A stretch of 64,000 bases of DNA from Metopolophium dirhodum. Taxonomy: Eukaryota; Arthropoda; Insecta; Hemiptera; Aphididae. Numbering within the stretch: position 1 is the first letter of the stretch; every line of letters starts with the position of its first letter. Shown piece by piece: positions 28,101 to 41,403 of the stretch. Location of the stretch: NCBI RefSeq assembly GCF_019925205.1, contig NC_083568.1:29758393-29822392 (forward strand). The letters are read 5' to 3'. A model generated the notes under the pieces. The model saw only the letters and a program-made list of their open reading frames with translations, did not search any database and was not told the DNA's origin. A program made the position numbers and the translations under genes.

Positions 28101-28201
28101 AGAAATAATATAATATATTATGTCTATGAAACACATAGTAAAAAAATAATAATATTAATTAACACCAGCTTCAAAAACATAAAATTAAATTATATCTTTA
28201 C
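25111..28201. other. AT-rich non-coding stretch
   Basis: No gene recognised. 25.2-25.7 kb is somewhat richer in CG, without a domain-bearing frame. A short telomere-like inverted motif occurs at 26732-26748. The rest is AT-rich filler. Confidence 0.5.
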
Positions 28202-28473
28202 CTGGTAAATTTAATGTTGGAATTGAGTTATCATGTATGAATGAGTTTCTTAAGTCCAGCACTTCTACAACTCTGTTCAAAATGTTTATCGCATACAACA
28301 GATGATATTTTGTAAACGATGTCAATAATTGGTTAATTCAATAATTTATTATTTCCAGACTTCTTCACCCAAATATCGAATATAGTTTGTTCTTTAGAGA
28401 ACCGATGACGAAAAGTAGTTTTACCGTTGTATTTAGTGTCACAACCAATTATAGCACAACTCTTCGACGGCAT
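28202..28473 (-). pseudogene. Broken THAP-domain exon
   Basis: The - strand ATG at 28473-28471 starts MPSKSCAIIGC, the start of a C2CH THAP zinc finger (C-x4-C). It continues with FRHRF and a conserved Trp (FDIWVKKSG). A TAA at 28335-28333 interrupts the frame. The same frame then resumes with ISSVVCDKHFEQ, which supplies the C-x2-H pair. Near 28230 the frame shifts by one base into SIPTLNLP, the family's C-terminal motif. It ends at a GT donor (28201-28200, GTAAAG). All four zinc ligands are present, but one stop and one frameshift break the domain. No downstream exon was recognised. Sequencing error cannot be excluded for either lesion. Confidence 0.75.
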
Positions 28474-31400
28474 GGTTAATTTATTCATCTGTATAACCTC
28501 ATAAAAGTATGAAACAAAAGTTAAACTGAAAACGTAAAAATGTTCACTACTCGGAGTCGCATAAAAAATTAATAAACGGTTATGACTTTTGATAGAAAAT
28601 GTCGGGGCCGGCCGCACGGAACAATAACGAAAATTCAGTAGTACCATATAATTATGTGCAACTATTCATAATTGTACGTATACGTATTGTTACGTTGGTA
28701 TGCTGCGTATCGTAAACGTGTGTATCAGATCAGCTGCACAGAGTTGCATGTCAAATACGCGGATACATCCTTATTATTGCCGTGTAGGTTGACGGGTGTA
28801 CCTCGCGCCTCCAACTCATCGTTTTTACCTGAGAAGATCGAAGAGTAGAGATAATACATTGAACTTTGTGGTAGAAGATGTTTTTTTTATTTATTGAACC
28901 GAAAGATATCTGAGTACATGATAATTTTTCGTGAGAAGCCCGAAGAAGGGACGGTCGTGTTGCGGTGGAAGACGACGTGGTTGTCCGGAACCGAACAATA
29001 TCGGCGAGAGTTGGACGTGACGTTGCGGGTGTAGGTCGTTGGCCGACCGAAAAGGGCACAGGTATCGACGGACGCGACGGCAATCGTTTTCCGTGTCGGA
29101 ACGTAATCGAAGTCGGCTCGGTTGTGTGGCCCGGAGGTGCAAGATTAGGCGAGCGGGTCGAGGGAGACGCGTGTGATCTCGTCGCAGAGTCGTCACCAGG
29201 GAGAGCGAGTCGAGCCCGACATGACGGACGCGGGTCGGTGTCGCCAACCGCAGCCAGGGGGACCGTAGGGAGGGAGTACTGTGGCGATGGTTCACCACAT
29301 TACCATAAAAATAGTACGGCGATAACCTCCTTTCGACGTTTTTTGGATCGGTGATCGAAAAAATGTAAATCAAATATTATTACACCGAGCTCCGTTGGAC
29401 GAAAATATATTGTGTCCTTGACACTTTGCACAAAAGCCATAAAAATAAAAAAAAACACCCGACTTTCTTCTGTCATCCTCTAGAAACTCGTCACATGACT
29501 ACAATGATGGTATACAATATATTATATCATCCGGTTGTAAAAACGATGCGATATTTTCCGCATCACAAAATAATAATAATATTCAATTTCAACGAGATTT
29601 TATTGTAACGAGCTTACGTATAAATAAAAATTCGCGTAACATTATTATACGTTACCGCGGAATATGTTTAATATTTATAAGTAAATTATTCGTTTATTAT
29701 TTTTTTTTTTTAAATCCATATACATATACCTACGTTGTGCGTAAGTATGATTAATTTAGTGTAATTAAACTTGATTTTTAATCGGTTAGGATTAGAGCGC
29801 ATAATACAAAATAAATACGTAGGTATTTGTATATATTATAATATATACCTACATACAGTTGTTAACAACTCTATTGTTAAAATTTAAATTAAAATACTTT
29901 TATTCTATATGCGGAGTCGTGGAAAACCGTTTTGGTGATACTAATTATTAAAACACGGTTTGTATTAAGGACTACGGTTAATTAATTTACTTAGTATAAT
30001 ATATTATTGTACACTATAAATAGAGAAACGTTCGTGTTCATTATTTCATCAGATATTATAAGTAATTTAATATTATACTATTATATTATTAATGCAAATT
30101 ATTATCATTATTATAATATTATACTAGTCACTTGATCATTAAGACTGAGAATATAATATTTTATATTATGATTATTTTACCGTCATCCGTTTCAATAATT
30201 TTATATAAAAATAATATTAAAGTTACATTTTAATGCACTGCAGTAAATATATGTCATTTTGTAGATTTTTATATGTTACTAGTTAATACCTGCAGTTGCC
30301 TGTTATTATATTATAATGTATTTTAATAATGATTATTTAATGAGTTTTTTTTTGAAATTAGCCGACACGACGGTGAGAAATCATATTTTAAACGGAGGAA
30401 AAAAATCACAAATAACCACTGCTGCATATTTTCAACAATTCGTTACGCTTCTACATACATCCATCGCATGTAGTCTATAATTTATGGATCAGCATGGAAC
30501 GGACTTAAACGTCACCTCAAGAATTTGACCACCATAATAATATTATATTGATAAACATCGACTAAAAGACATAATGGTGGTTCGTGTCGGGAAATGAGTA
30601 GTACCTGGGTATAGTATGATAATTTTCGTGAGTCGTCGAATTCTTAGAAAGTTCAGTGACCTTGGCATGGTGAAATTGACAGCGATCGCGATATTATTAT
30701 TGCAGTGTCGACTGTCAACCAACAGTCGTTGTACCTATATAGTGCTTCATTATACTACATAACCCTTTTGATTATTTTCTATTCTTTATTTTTTTTTTCG
30801 TGTATTTTTACAAATTTTAATTTTTGCTAGTTATTTTTTTGTTATTGTTGAATCATTATTATACATATTACAAATCAGGTAATAATGTCAAATTAAAGAC
30901 ACATCTATGTCGACGCCGCGATACTTCAGCTTTTGATTCAGATACGAGCTCGTCGCCGTTTTTAGACTTCCAAGCGATTAAACTATCCAAGGCGTCTATG
31001 TTCTAGTTTTGAATACATTTTAAAATAATAATTGTGTCTTAATCCAGTTTGATAGGTAATGAGGATTCCTGCTGCAGATGTCGCCGTGAACTCGTTTGTT
31101 TGTTCCTCACTTAGACAACTGGACGGAGTTAACCAATTGATATTAAGACACAGTAAAATACGTGAGTAATTTTTCGGAAGAAATAACAGTCGAGGAAACC
31201 GTAGAGTATCTACAACACAGATCGGTGATGATTTTAAAACGGTGTTTTTCGGAAAAACCAACCAACAAATAATATAGAAACATTGTTATGACAAGTGGTC
31301 ACCGTTAGTGTTATCATAATATTATTACTTGTAAGGTGGGTACTAAAGTTTATTATAAAACTGCATTGTGTTTTTGTTTGTACACGGTTCACCGCATTAC

Positions 31401-31640
31401 CACAATATTATCTTGTTATAAATATTACAGGATCATTCTTAATAATGCATAAGCGGTGAGCTCGGTGGCATTAATATTGTTCTAAATAATTTAGGGGATT
31501 GGATATTGTGATTTTCTGTTTTTGTCTAACACAAGCGCAACATTGGTTCGCACGTGACTCATCTATCCATTACTCGTCGCGGACAAAAGAAACTAGTTAT
31601 ATTATTATATTATACACCACTACAGTGGATATTTTGTATA
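28474..31640. other. AT-rich stretch with a GC-rich island
   Basis: 28930-29300 is a CG-rich block with overlapping long frames on both strands (up to 160 codons). These products are Arg/Ser/Thr-rich and match no family I know. The block lies upstream of the THAP remnant in its transcription direction, so it may be an old promoter. The rest is AT-rich. A short inverted repeat, TGTGTCTTAAT with its inverse, frames 31.03-31.15 kb. Confidence 0.45.
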
Positions 31641-31648
31641 CATGTCGC

Positions 31649-31813
31649 CAGGCCCGGCTCGAGGGGTAGGCGACATAGGCCCATGCCTAGGGCGGCACTT
31701 AAGCTGCACATTAGTAAGAGGGCGGCATTTTTAAAATACTGATAATATTCTATTGTTAAGGGCGGCAAAATTTGATTTTGCCTAGTCCACTATTTTCCCT
31801 TGAGCCGGTCCTG
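31649..31813 (+). mobile_element. hAT MITE, copy 1, with 8-bp TSD
   Basis: The ends are CAGGCCCGGCTC and GAGCCGGTCCTG, an imperfect terminal inverted repeat of hAT type. CATGTCGC flanks both sides (31641-31648 and 31814-31821), a perfect 8-bp TSD as expected for hAT. The 165-bp interior carries two GGGCGGCA blocks. A copy in the opposite orientation lies at 42101-42264. No coding capacity. Confidence 0.93.
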
Positions 31814-34800
31814 CATGTCGCCCAGGGAAAACTTCTTGTCACCAAGTAGATGATACTATGATAGACGATATAATATTTAATTAATGGGTAACAACAATTT
31901 TTTGTAAAAATGTCAATGTTTGAAATTTTATTTAATTTTATTTATTGATTATTTATTATGTTTAATTTTGTTATTTATTTATGACGTATAATATCATTTC
32001 GTTTGACAAATAATTATTGAAAATAGAAAACCCATAACGTGACCGTTCGCCGTACCTAACCATAGAATAATACAAATCAAGATAGCAATTTATTTCACGC
32101 GACAATGCGACATGTTTCATCTGGTCGTCAGTCGTCCCGGAAAATATCTACAAATTGATTGTTTTTGATTTTATTTTAGTCCTTGTTCCTACAAGCTATT
32201 AGCTAAATAATTATTTCACTTTGAACCTTTAAACAGTTTAAACGTTCAAGCCTTCGAGGTAATACGTCATACGATATTACGATGACAAGACGAATTTCGT
32301 CTTTCGCCAAGTATAAAATAATTTAAAATCTAATATTTTATACTTGGATTTAAACTAAATACATTACCCATTTTCAATAATTATAATAATGTATTACAAA
32401 ATGCATTCATAATAAATGAAAATATATAATATTATATACTTGCATAATATGATACGTATAACGTATTACCATTAGTTATAAATACTAGTAAAAACAGTAG
32501 TATTTATAATCAATTCTATTGGTGTAATATTATTAATATTCTGCGAATTTCTATGAATATTCAATATAATAACTATTATTATAAATTATTATTTATTAAT
32601 TAATATAATATTTAATATTTTAGATTATCATTACCTACTTATTTTTTTTAAATTCATTTTTACAAAATTGACAAACAAGCGTATTAAGACTATTTCTAAA
32701 TTGTTTGAAATTGTTTGAAAAAGTTTAAAAAAATAGTATAATTTTTAATTATTATATCTATTTTTTACCTAGTGTGGTTTATTATACTGATATATATTAT
32801 GTATATTGTATGTCATTAACAATATTGATCCATTTTTTGTAATTAAAAATAATTAATTTACCTAACTCATAAATTATTTGTAATTATTTGTGTGTTGTGA
32901 GTTTTGATTGTAATTTTACAGAAAACATTACCTTTATCTAACAATACCAGATATAGGTAAAGTTTTCTGTAATATTTAATACCGAAAAGTTTTTCATAAG
33001 TTTATAATATTATGTTGATTTTGATGGTCAGCGTGAAATTTTTTTTTTTAATGTCGCCCAGTGATAATTATTTGTTAAAATATTCACTGCACCACAATAA
33101 TATCATTATATTATATCGCTAGGTGTTCCGATATTGATAATAGTAAGCAATTACGCGATAGGCGTGTGTAATCTTGTAATAATAAGACAAACGTTGTTCA
33201 ATAATAATATTATATATCGTTATAAAATATTGAAGAAGTCTCGTCAAACGAAATAATAATAGTTACCTAGGTTCGCGACTATACGTATAGGTTCTGTGGT
33301 TCTGTCCGTTTGAATCGATTTCATTGTCTTTTGACAAACATCACACAAATATTATGTACATCGTAAACGCAGTACAACAATTTATAGGTAATACCTTGTA
33401 GACGGAAATCTTTTCGTTTTAAATTTCGATGTAAACATATAACTTATTATTAAAAAGCAATTAATTTGTACTCGTAATATTAATATGATGATTATACAAT
33501 TAGGTGCATATTATTTTAAATGCCAACTCGTTATTTCGAAAAGTTTATACATTTTTTTTTAAATATTATTTTATATACGTTCAACACATTTGAAAAAAAA
33601 TTATATTTTTAAAGTATTTTTTATTGGAATTTGAGCATCAACATACATGGTCATAACATTTATTTTTATTTTTTATCAACATTTTATCGTCGATTTCGGT
33701 TGTTATGTGATTACGAAATTATATTACTAAAAAATGCATTAAAACATGTTTCAGATTTAGTGATGCATGTTGATTATTTCTGATGCTTCTAGTGTGATTT
33801 CAGATTTAAACTACATATTATAAAAAAAAAAAACTTTTGTGCCACACTATTTGGAAATAGGTACTGCATCCGATAGGAGATCATAACCAAAATAACGTCG
33901 TTTAAATAAGCAAATTTGCTTTAAATAGTGTTTTCTCTCGAAAAATCCACTATTGATAACGAGTGATTACCGCCGTACTCCCCAGGTGTCTATTTTTATC
34001 GCTAAAAATGCGGATGTCCTCTCCCGAGTATTCCAATCGGCTGCCCACTCAATGCTCATATAATATAATATTGTTAAATAATACACGTGCTCTCGTAACC
34101 AGTTGTCAGTGTCACTTATCGCGGTACAGTCATATATTATATATAACTATATACACCATGACTGCGGGGTGAACATTGAATTATTATTGGCGTCGTGTCA
34201 ATAATGTCATTAGCGAGGGAAAAATATATAATATACTCTCTCGCACCGATTGAAGGCAGTGGAAACGGGACGAAGGGGATGATAAAAGCTTTGCGGAAAA
34301 AACGGCTACAGAGCGCGAAGCGACAAGACTATAGAACTTGATGGTTTTCCAAAAGAGGAAAAAATAACTTTTTTTTTTTATTTATTTATTTATTTTTTTT
34401 TTGGCTACATTTCTGCGTGTACCACGCTTGTGTGATCGGGGCGGGGGTGGGGTGCTAGTAGTGGCAGTGGTGGAGGGGAGGGTGTCTTGTCAGAAACGTG
34501 CCAAAAATAAGCAAAGTACAACCCGCCCAACCGTGAACGCGTTTAAGGTAATAGGAAACAAACGAAAAAAAAACAACAACAATAAAAACAATCTCAATAC
34601 AATTCTGTTACCTCTGGAAATCGACATGCACACACACACACTCGCTGCAAACGGGCACGTCGTTCCCCGGAAAACTATATCCGTTCTGACCCATAAACGA
34701 ATCGGGGTGACTGTTTGTGTCGTTCGATACATTCGATACACCTTTTGGCTTATATTATTACTAGCTCCGTCAGCAAAACGCTAAGAGTGAGTACCGATTT

Positions 34801-36628
34801 CGGAGACAATATCGTATTGTCGTCGTAAGAATTAAATAATAAGACATGCCTGTTAGTCACACGTTGATGTTGTTAAAAATTAAAACCACGGACCTTATAC
34901 TCATAGACGGAGCATAGTGGTAGTTTCCGTGGTGAACGTGGGTAGCGCTGACCGTGTTGTTCGACACTTCTGCGCTCGCAGGGGTGTCTTCAGGTCACTT
35001 CCATGGGGAGGGGAAGAAAAAATGTTAGTTTTGAATACCGCTTTTAACAATTAACAAATACATATTATGAAATATATTATTTATTATAGTAAAAACACGA
35101 CGTTCGGAGGGGGGGGGGCGATCGTCCCCCGTGACCCTACAGGGACGCGCAAGTGCATAGTTAAAAACAAAAACATCATGAATACGTAATTTTCGTATTA
35201 CATGCCTTCAATATATTTCACTAATGCGCGGTCTATACATTATATTATTATATGCCTATAATATAGTCGCTGACACGCAAAATGAGCGCTGGCCGTCATG
35301 AGTCAAATTACAGTGTTTCGATAGTGATTACCATTTTATACAAGTGTGGCCAGCGTGCCGGTACAATGTTGAACACCAATTATTACAATAATGGGTATGA
35401 TGGACGGGCCACGAAGGCCAGCGCTATATGGTCTAATCATTTCCATAATCGAGAAGTTTAACAATCGAATGATTCAGTATTATAATGTCTCTGTATTAAT
35501 TGTAGGTAGTGTACGATTTTGCATTTGCGCTTACGTCTCACGACTCACACAGTCGCATATGACTAAGTAAAATCACTCACTCTTTTCAGTAATCACTAGT
35601 CAACAAGACAAACCAAACTTATAATATTTGTTGCACCAAACGTTTAAAATAACACGAATAGAATGACTAAAAATAATAATTTTAAAGCGGGTAAGTGGGT
35701 GTCGCTAAGTGGGTGTCGGTTACTGTAATAGATGGGGTTAAATTTGAATTCAATGATATAAAAACATTGTATACGAACAACGATTGTGAGCGAAGGTCTG
35801 TCAGTCTAAAATATTACTTAGTAGGTAGGTATATTTTAAGATATAATTGTGCTTAAAGTAATTCATTTTAGTATTAGCATTGATTATAACTACTAGCATT
35901 TAAACCCAATGGTATTAGGCATTAGTATCTACTACAATAAGTTAAATTCGTTTTTGACAAAAAATTACATTTGAAAATGTCATTGAGTGTAAAAAATATA
36001 ATGTTATAATCTAAAAGTCTCATATACCCACGAATAATATTTTTAAATTACAAAAAAATAACTAAACTGTGTCGTAAGGCAAGTCACAAAGGGAGTAGTC
36101 CACTATATTTATAAAGTAAGATTTTTACTTACACAGGGTGATTTTTTTTATCGTGAACCAGTTAATATCTCGGGAAGTACAAGGAATTTTATAAATAATT
36201 TTTTTTTAAACTTTCTATGTTTTACTATTTTACACTGTGTTACAATTTTGATAAATTTAACTTCCTCCCTTATTTGATAAAACACTATCAACTTTCTATT
36301 TTCAAATGGCAATACCTATTTTCGATAACGAAATTCTATAAACATACTGAAAAAAATAATTTTAACGTTTACAGAATTTAATTTGAGTAATCCGTTTGCG
36401 ACTTATTAATGCCTAAATATTCGTTATATTTACTGCTACTGGGAAATTTAATAAACCCAACAGTAAAAACCAGAAGTCAAAACGAAATTATATCTCAATT
36501 TAACAATACCCATAAATTGTAACGATCATAATCGATAATAACTAATAAGTACAAAGGTCACGCGAATTGGACCTTAATATCTTATCACCACTCCCAGCCG
36601 AACACATACGTGATGTTTACCGAAATGT
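31814..36628. other. AT-rich non-coding stretch
   Basis: No gene recognised. It contains dispersed repeat copy A2 (35651-36070), a CG-richer patch at 34420-34740, and a start resembling a terminal repeat (AGGGTGATT) at about 36137. Frames in the 34.4-34.8 kb patch are basic low-complexity translations without a domain. Confidence 0.5.
35651..36070 (+). repeat. Dispersed repeat family A, copy A2
   Basis: Shares a CACGAATAGAATGACTAAAA start and a GCGGGTAAGTGGGTGTCGCT block with the reversed copy ending near 41327, and the GTTAAATTTGAATTCAATGA block with the other family A copies. Its 3' half matches the 40.7-41.3 kb copy rather than A1, so A2 and A3 form a subfamily. Confidence 0.7.
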
Positions 36629-36636
36629 TTCATAAC

Positions 36637-37423
36637 CATAGATAATAGTATATAATGGATAGGCCATCAGCCTTCTCCGTGCGTTCCCAAATGATAAGCT
36701 ATGGGGTAATGGGGTAATACATTTTTTATCCCATGAGCAAATCATTTTTACTTTTTTATTTAAATTTAAAATAAAATTATTATTTTAGCCGGTAGGTGCT
36801 TTTATTATTGGTAAATGGTAATTAATTAATTAAAACGATAAGTCCATAATATAGTGTAATATTAAATGTAAGAAAATATAAATCAATACAAAATTAATTA
36901 TAATAATGATTATTATTTGTATTTAGGTAACAAGTGATTTGGTTATAATATACCGTGGTAACAATAGTCAATCATATATATATACATGTATAAAATAAAT
37001 TAATACATGCAAATGGAATTTCTAATTTATACTTCAGTCTACAATTACTAATTAGTATGTATAATAAATCGTTTACATTTTACAATAATATATAATATTT
37101 TTAATTTTACATCACTCAATTCAATATTGGTAGAACATATCAATAAATTTGTCAATCTATTCTTTCCTTTTTGTATATTAAAAGTGTAAGATCATTTTTA
37201 AAATTTTTAAATTTAAAGTCAAACGGTAAACGAAAACGATAAATGTTTAATACATTGTTATTTATTTGATAACAATTGTTGGTAGATAGTGATAAGTCGA
37301 AATGGTTACCCGTTGGTTACTACTGGTAACAATGGTATAGATGGGGCATATACCGAAACTTCGGGAACGCTGCCCCAAGGGTGTTTAGTATAGGGATGGC
37401 CTATCCATTATATATTATCTATA
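36637..37423 (+). mobile_element. Non-autonomous TIR element E, copy 1 (787 bp), 8-bp TSD
   Basis: The left end is CATAGATAATA followed by TATAATGGATAGGCCATC; the right end is its near-perfect inverse (GGCCTATCCATTATATATTA then TCTATA). TTCATAAC flanks both ends (36629-36636, 37424-37431), a perfect 8-bp TSD. The interior is non-coding. The 8-bp TSD would fit hAT or P superfamilies; the CAT start is not a typical hAT end. The second copy, at 43951-44708, lies in the opposite orientation. Confidence 0.9.
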
Positions 37424-37431
37424 TTCATAAC

Positions 37432-40400
37432 ATGTGGTTATTTGTTGATAACCTGATAATTGATAACGCTTGTCACTTCATACTTCATAATTTTTATATG
37501 ACAGTTAAAACTTAATAGCTTATAATCTAAGACCGTGCTTAAAAGTTAAATTATATTAAAATACATAATATCTAATTCATTATTTCAATTAAGTTGTTTT
37601 TATAAGTCATGGTAGTTAGTGCGTTTGAATTTTTGTTAACTAGTTCTTATCGTTTGGAAATGTTTGCATTCGTTTTAAACTGATATCAGAAGATGTAATT
37701 TTGATACATAATTTGGTATATTTAACTATTTGCACTAATCGGCCGAATTTGGCTGGTTAAATATCTGTTATCAGCCGATTAAGCGTTAACCGTGATTAAC
37801 TGTGTTGGTGAAATCGGGCCTAAGACTTAAAAGGTACTTTATATCTCATAGAAAAATTATATTTATATTCATTACAATTATTATTTAAAATTTGAGAATG
37901 TTATGTATGGTTAAATTATTTATCAATTTGTTAATGCCTTCAATGTCATATTTAATTATGATAGTATAACAATGTACTAACGCATAATACATATCGAAGA
38001 CTTAATAGTATGTACCTATTATTGTATTTTTGTTTTTTTTCTGAGTGAAAAATTTATTTCATTCATGACCTGTAATTCTTACAGTAGCTACTATAAATCT
38101 TTTACGTTCTGGCCGAAAAAGATGCTAAATAATAAAATATGCCACTGAAAACAATAATCATATTTAACTATATCGGTAGTTAGTATCTAAATATAGAATG
38201 CTTAATCCAGTTTTATATTCTGAGTGGTAGGTATTGTTAATACATTTATTGATTACCTTTACATTATACAATATACATTTTCATACCACTAGATAAGAGA
38301 TTGATTTAACCCTAATATTCATTGGAGGTTATGAGACCAATAATTCTATAACTTCAACTATTAATCTTATGAAATGTAAAATTCAAATCTAAAGTATTAA
38401 CATTTTTCTTAAATTCTTGAAATGTAGATTATACCTTGTGAGATTTTTAATGGCCACTAAGATCTACTTATTAATTATTATACATACTTATATTAATATA
38501 TTATTATTATTATTTATTACCTACTTATTAATTTTATTGGAGACGATTCGTATTCTTCAATTGCAAGTCATTGTACATTTTTTACCTATCTAAGATTTCA
38601 AATTTGAAATTAGCATTTTCATCAAAATTCAATGTGTAATTTTATTTATTTACAAGTAGGTATCTAGATTCTAGATTCTCTAAAGTATTTACCATAATTT
38701 TACTTTAATTCCTGACTCATGAGTAATAATTTCTAAAGAATTAAAACATTTTTAAAGTTCTTGAAATATAGACAAGATGAACCATTTTGAATAAGATATT
38801 TTTTAAATTTCATAGTTGTCATTATTCTCAAATATTCTTCAATTTCTCTAAAAGTTGTTGTTCATTTGTTCAATTGTACCTATCTAGGATTTCAAATTTC
38901 AAAATAGCTTTTTCATCAATAATTCAATGTGTATTCATTGTTGATTTAATTTTTATTCAGCCCATTGATTTAAATTATAACTGTTATTAAATATGGTCTA
39001 TTTTTTTCTAACAGTTTACGAAAAAAGTTTATTATTATGTATGGTAAATTATTATGAAAATTGAAAGCAATTTTTTATTTCTCTAAAAGTCATTGTTCCT
39101 AAGATTTCAAACGTGACATTATTTTTTTTATTTAATTATATTCTCCATATTATTCATATTGTGTCATTGTGATGTCTGATGATATATTTTTACTTTAATG
39201 TAAAGTAGAACAATTCACTATTTCAGCACCTAAATATCTAGATTTGCTAATATATTTACTTTTATTCCTGATTCGTGACTCATGAGTAATCATTTATGAA
39301 GAATTAAAACATTTTAAAAATTATTGACATTTAGACACGTTGAATAATTTTGAATTAGACATTTTTAAATTCCATAGTTGTCATTATTCTCAATAAAATT
39401 ATTCTTCAGTTTATCTAAAAGTCATTGTTCATTTGTACCTAAATAGAATTTCAAATTTCAAATTAGCTTTTTCATCACAATTCTATGTGTATCTTGATGT
39501 GTATTCTTAATTTCCTAAATTTTTAAATGTGACATAATTTTTTTTATTAAATCATGTTCTCCATATTGATATTGTAACGAAAAGTGGAACAAATCAAAAT
39601 ATTTTAGATACTTATATTTAGATTTGCTATTTTGCTAAATGTATCTAACATTATTTTGACTCATGAGTAATCATTTCATAGAATTCAATAATTTACTTAA
39701 TAAATATTTGCATGTATGGTTTTTTGTTGGTTTGTGTTAATAAACTTATAGAATTTATAACTTTTTGTCTTTTAAACTTTGATGCAGTAATATTTTACAA
39801 AGTTATTCATACAAAAGCAACTATTTTGAGGGCTTATGAATGCCTTATAATTATTTTCTACTAATTTGTTTAAACATTGGTCGCATTTAATAGTGTAATA
39901 AATATAGAAATCAATACAATGTAGAGGACGATTGAACTCATTTAAACCTTTGGCATGGACCAAAATTCTGTAAGTCTAAAATGACAGTCATAATCATATT
40001 GTATTGAGAGTATATAACTTGTTGCAAATAAAAGAATTTTGAGTGTTTTAAACAACTAGTTGGTACCTATATCGATATAAGTTTTTAAAGACTTGTAGAC
40101 TGTAGTTTATTTTACAAGGTTATTTGCACAAAACCAACTATTTTTAACAATTTTGAGCATATGAATACTTTAAAATACCTATTTATTAAGTAATTTGTTT
40201 AAACATTAGTCTATATAGTATATATAGCAAAATAGTAAATATACATATAAGTTATTATTCGATTGCACCTCTTGTACGAACAAAGTTCACTAAGTTTAAA
40301 TTAGGTATGAAGTATGTTTTTATTGGGCATTTAAAACTGCTGACTTTCATAAACTCTACATTTCTTTAAAATACCTACCTATATTGGATATTAACGAATA

Positions 40401-40654
40401 ATGAATTTGCTTTTAAATTTAGTTTACCATACATAATGGCTCAATCATTTTAATATAATAATATTTACTAAATTACAACAATAATGTATCATTTTATTAG
40501 TGAATATTGATCCTTACATATCAAAATTTTACACATTTCAAATATATTCACATTTATTAATACTAAATTGAGTTTTAAAATGGTCTTTGGGAAATCATGA
40601 ATTTACTTTTAAATTTATTTTACTCTGCATAATATGTGAATATTTTTTTACATT
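37432..40654. repeat. AT-rich stretch with degenerate tandem repeats
   Basis: From about 38540 to 39690 similar blocks recur. CATGAGTAAT plus following AAGAATTAAAACATTTT appears at about 38718 and 39281, and partly at 39661. CATAGTTGTCATTATTCTCA appears at 38810 and 39374, and GATTTCAAATTT-like blocks at three or more sites. A further pair of related segments occupies 39760-39963 and 40080-40270 (shared ATTTTACAAAGTTATT-like and ATTTGTTTAAACATT blocks). No coding region is recognised; short frames here are artefacts of the repeats. Confidence 0.55.
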
Positions 40655-41327
40655 TTCAGTCCTTAGCTATACAAATGTATAGTTTAAAGTTCAAATTTGA
40701 CAAAATTTATCAAATTGAAAATTTACAAATTATTTAGTACCTTTAGTTGAAATTTATAAAATGTTCAATTTTAATAGCTAAGGATTAATAATTTAAAACA
40801 AGGATTCTCACAAACAGTTCATAATCTAACCAAAAAATCTGGAAAAATATAAAAACTGTTATTTTGTACAGACATTATAAGTTAAAGTTTGGACGAAATT
40901 ACATATTAAAACCAAGAATAACGATTTTCGTTATATTTTGTTGTAATTTAAAAATACTATTCGTGGGTGTATGAAACTTTTAAAGTATAATATTATATAT
41001 TTTATACACGACAATGATATTTACAAATGTAATTATTTTGGTAAAAATGAATTTAACCTAATAATGTTGTACTTATATATGCCTACCTAGTAGTAAAATA
41101 AATTACTTTAATTACAATGATATCATCAAATATACTTGATAGTATTATAGGTTGACAGACAGCCTTCGCTCAGAATCATTTTTCGTATAAGTACAATGAA
41201 TTTTTATCATTGAATTTAAATTTAATACTATCCATTACAGTGACCCACTTGTAACTTACTGTATAGCAAAGCGACTTCAACTTACCCGCTTTTTTTATTA
41301 TTATTTTTAGTCATTCTATTCGTGTAT
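40655..41327 (-). repeat. Dispersed repeat family A, copy A3 (reversed)
   Basis: Reverse-complemented, it starts CACGAATAGAATGACTAAAA, then GCGGGTAAGTTGAAGTCGCT, and continues through GATTCTGAGCG into the AATCCTTAGCTAT block, matching A1 and A2 in order. It lies head to head with copy A4, 77 bp away. Confidence 0.75.
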
Positions 41328-41403
41328 TTTATTATTTATATTCTCTTTATTATACTTTACTATAAAAGGAAATAAACTCAATATTTTTAAAATAACAACA
41401 TTA

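Noticed and set aside
28891..29373. 160-codon - strand frame and 129-codon + strand frame in a CG-rich block
   Set aside because: Both strands are equally open, residues are Arg/Ser/Thr/Gly-rich and no family is recognised; composition explains them.
31032..31152. Inverted repeat TGTGTCTTAAT around a GC-balanced segment
   Set aside because: Arms are only about 11 bp, without TSD or second copy; not enough for an element call.
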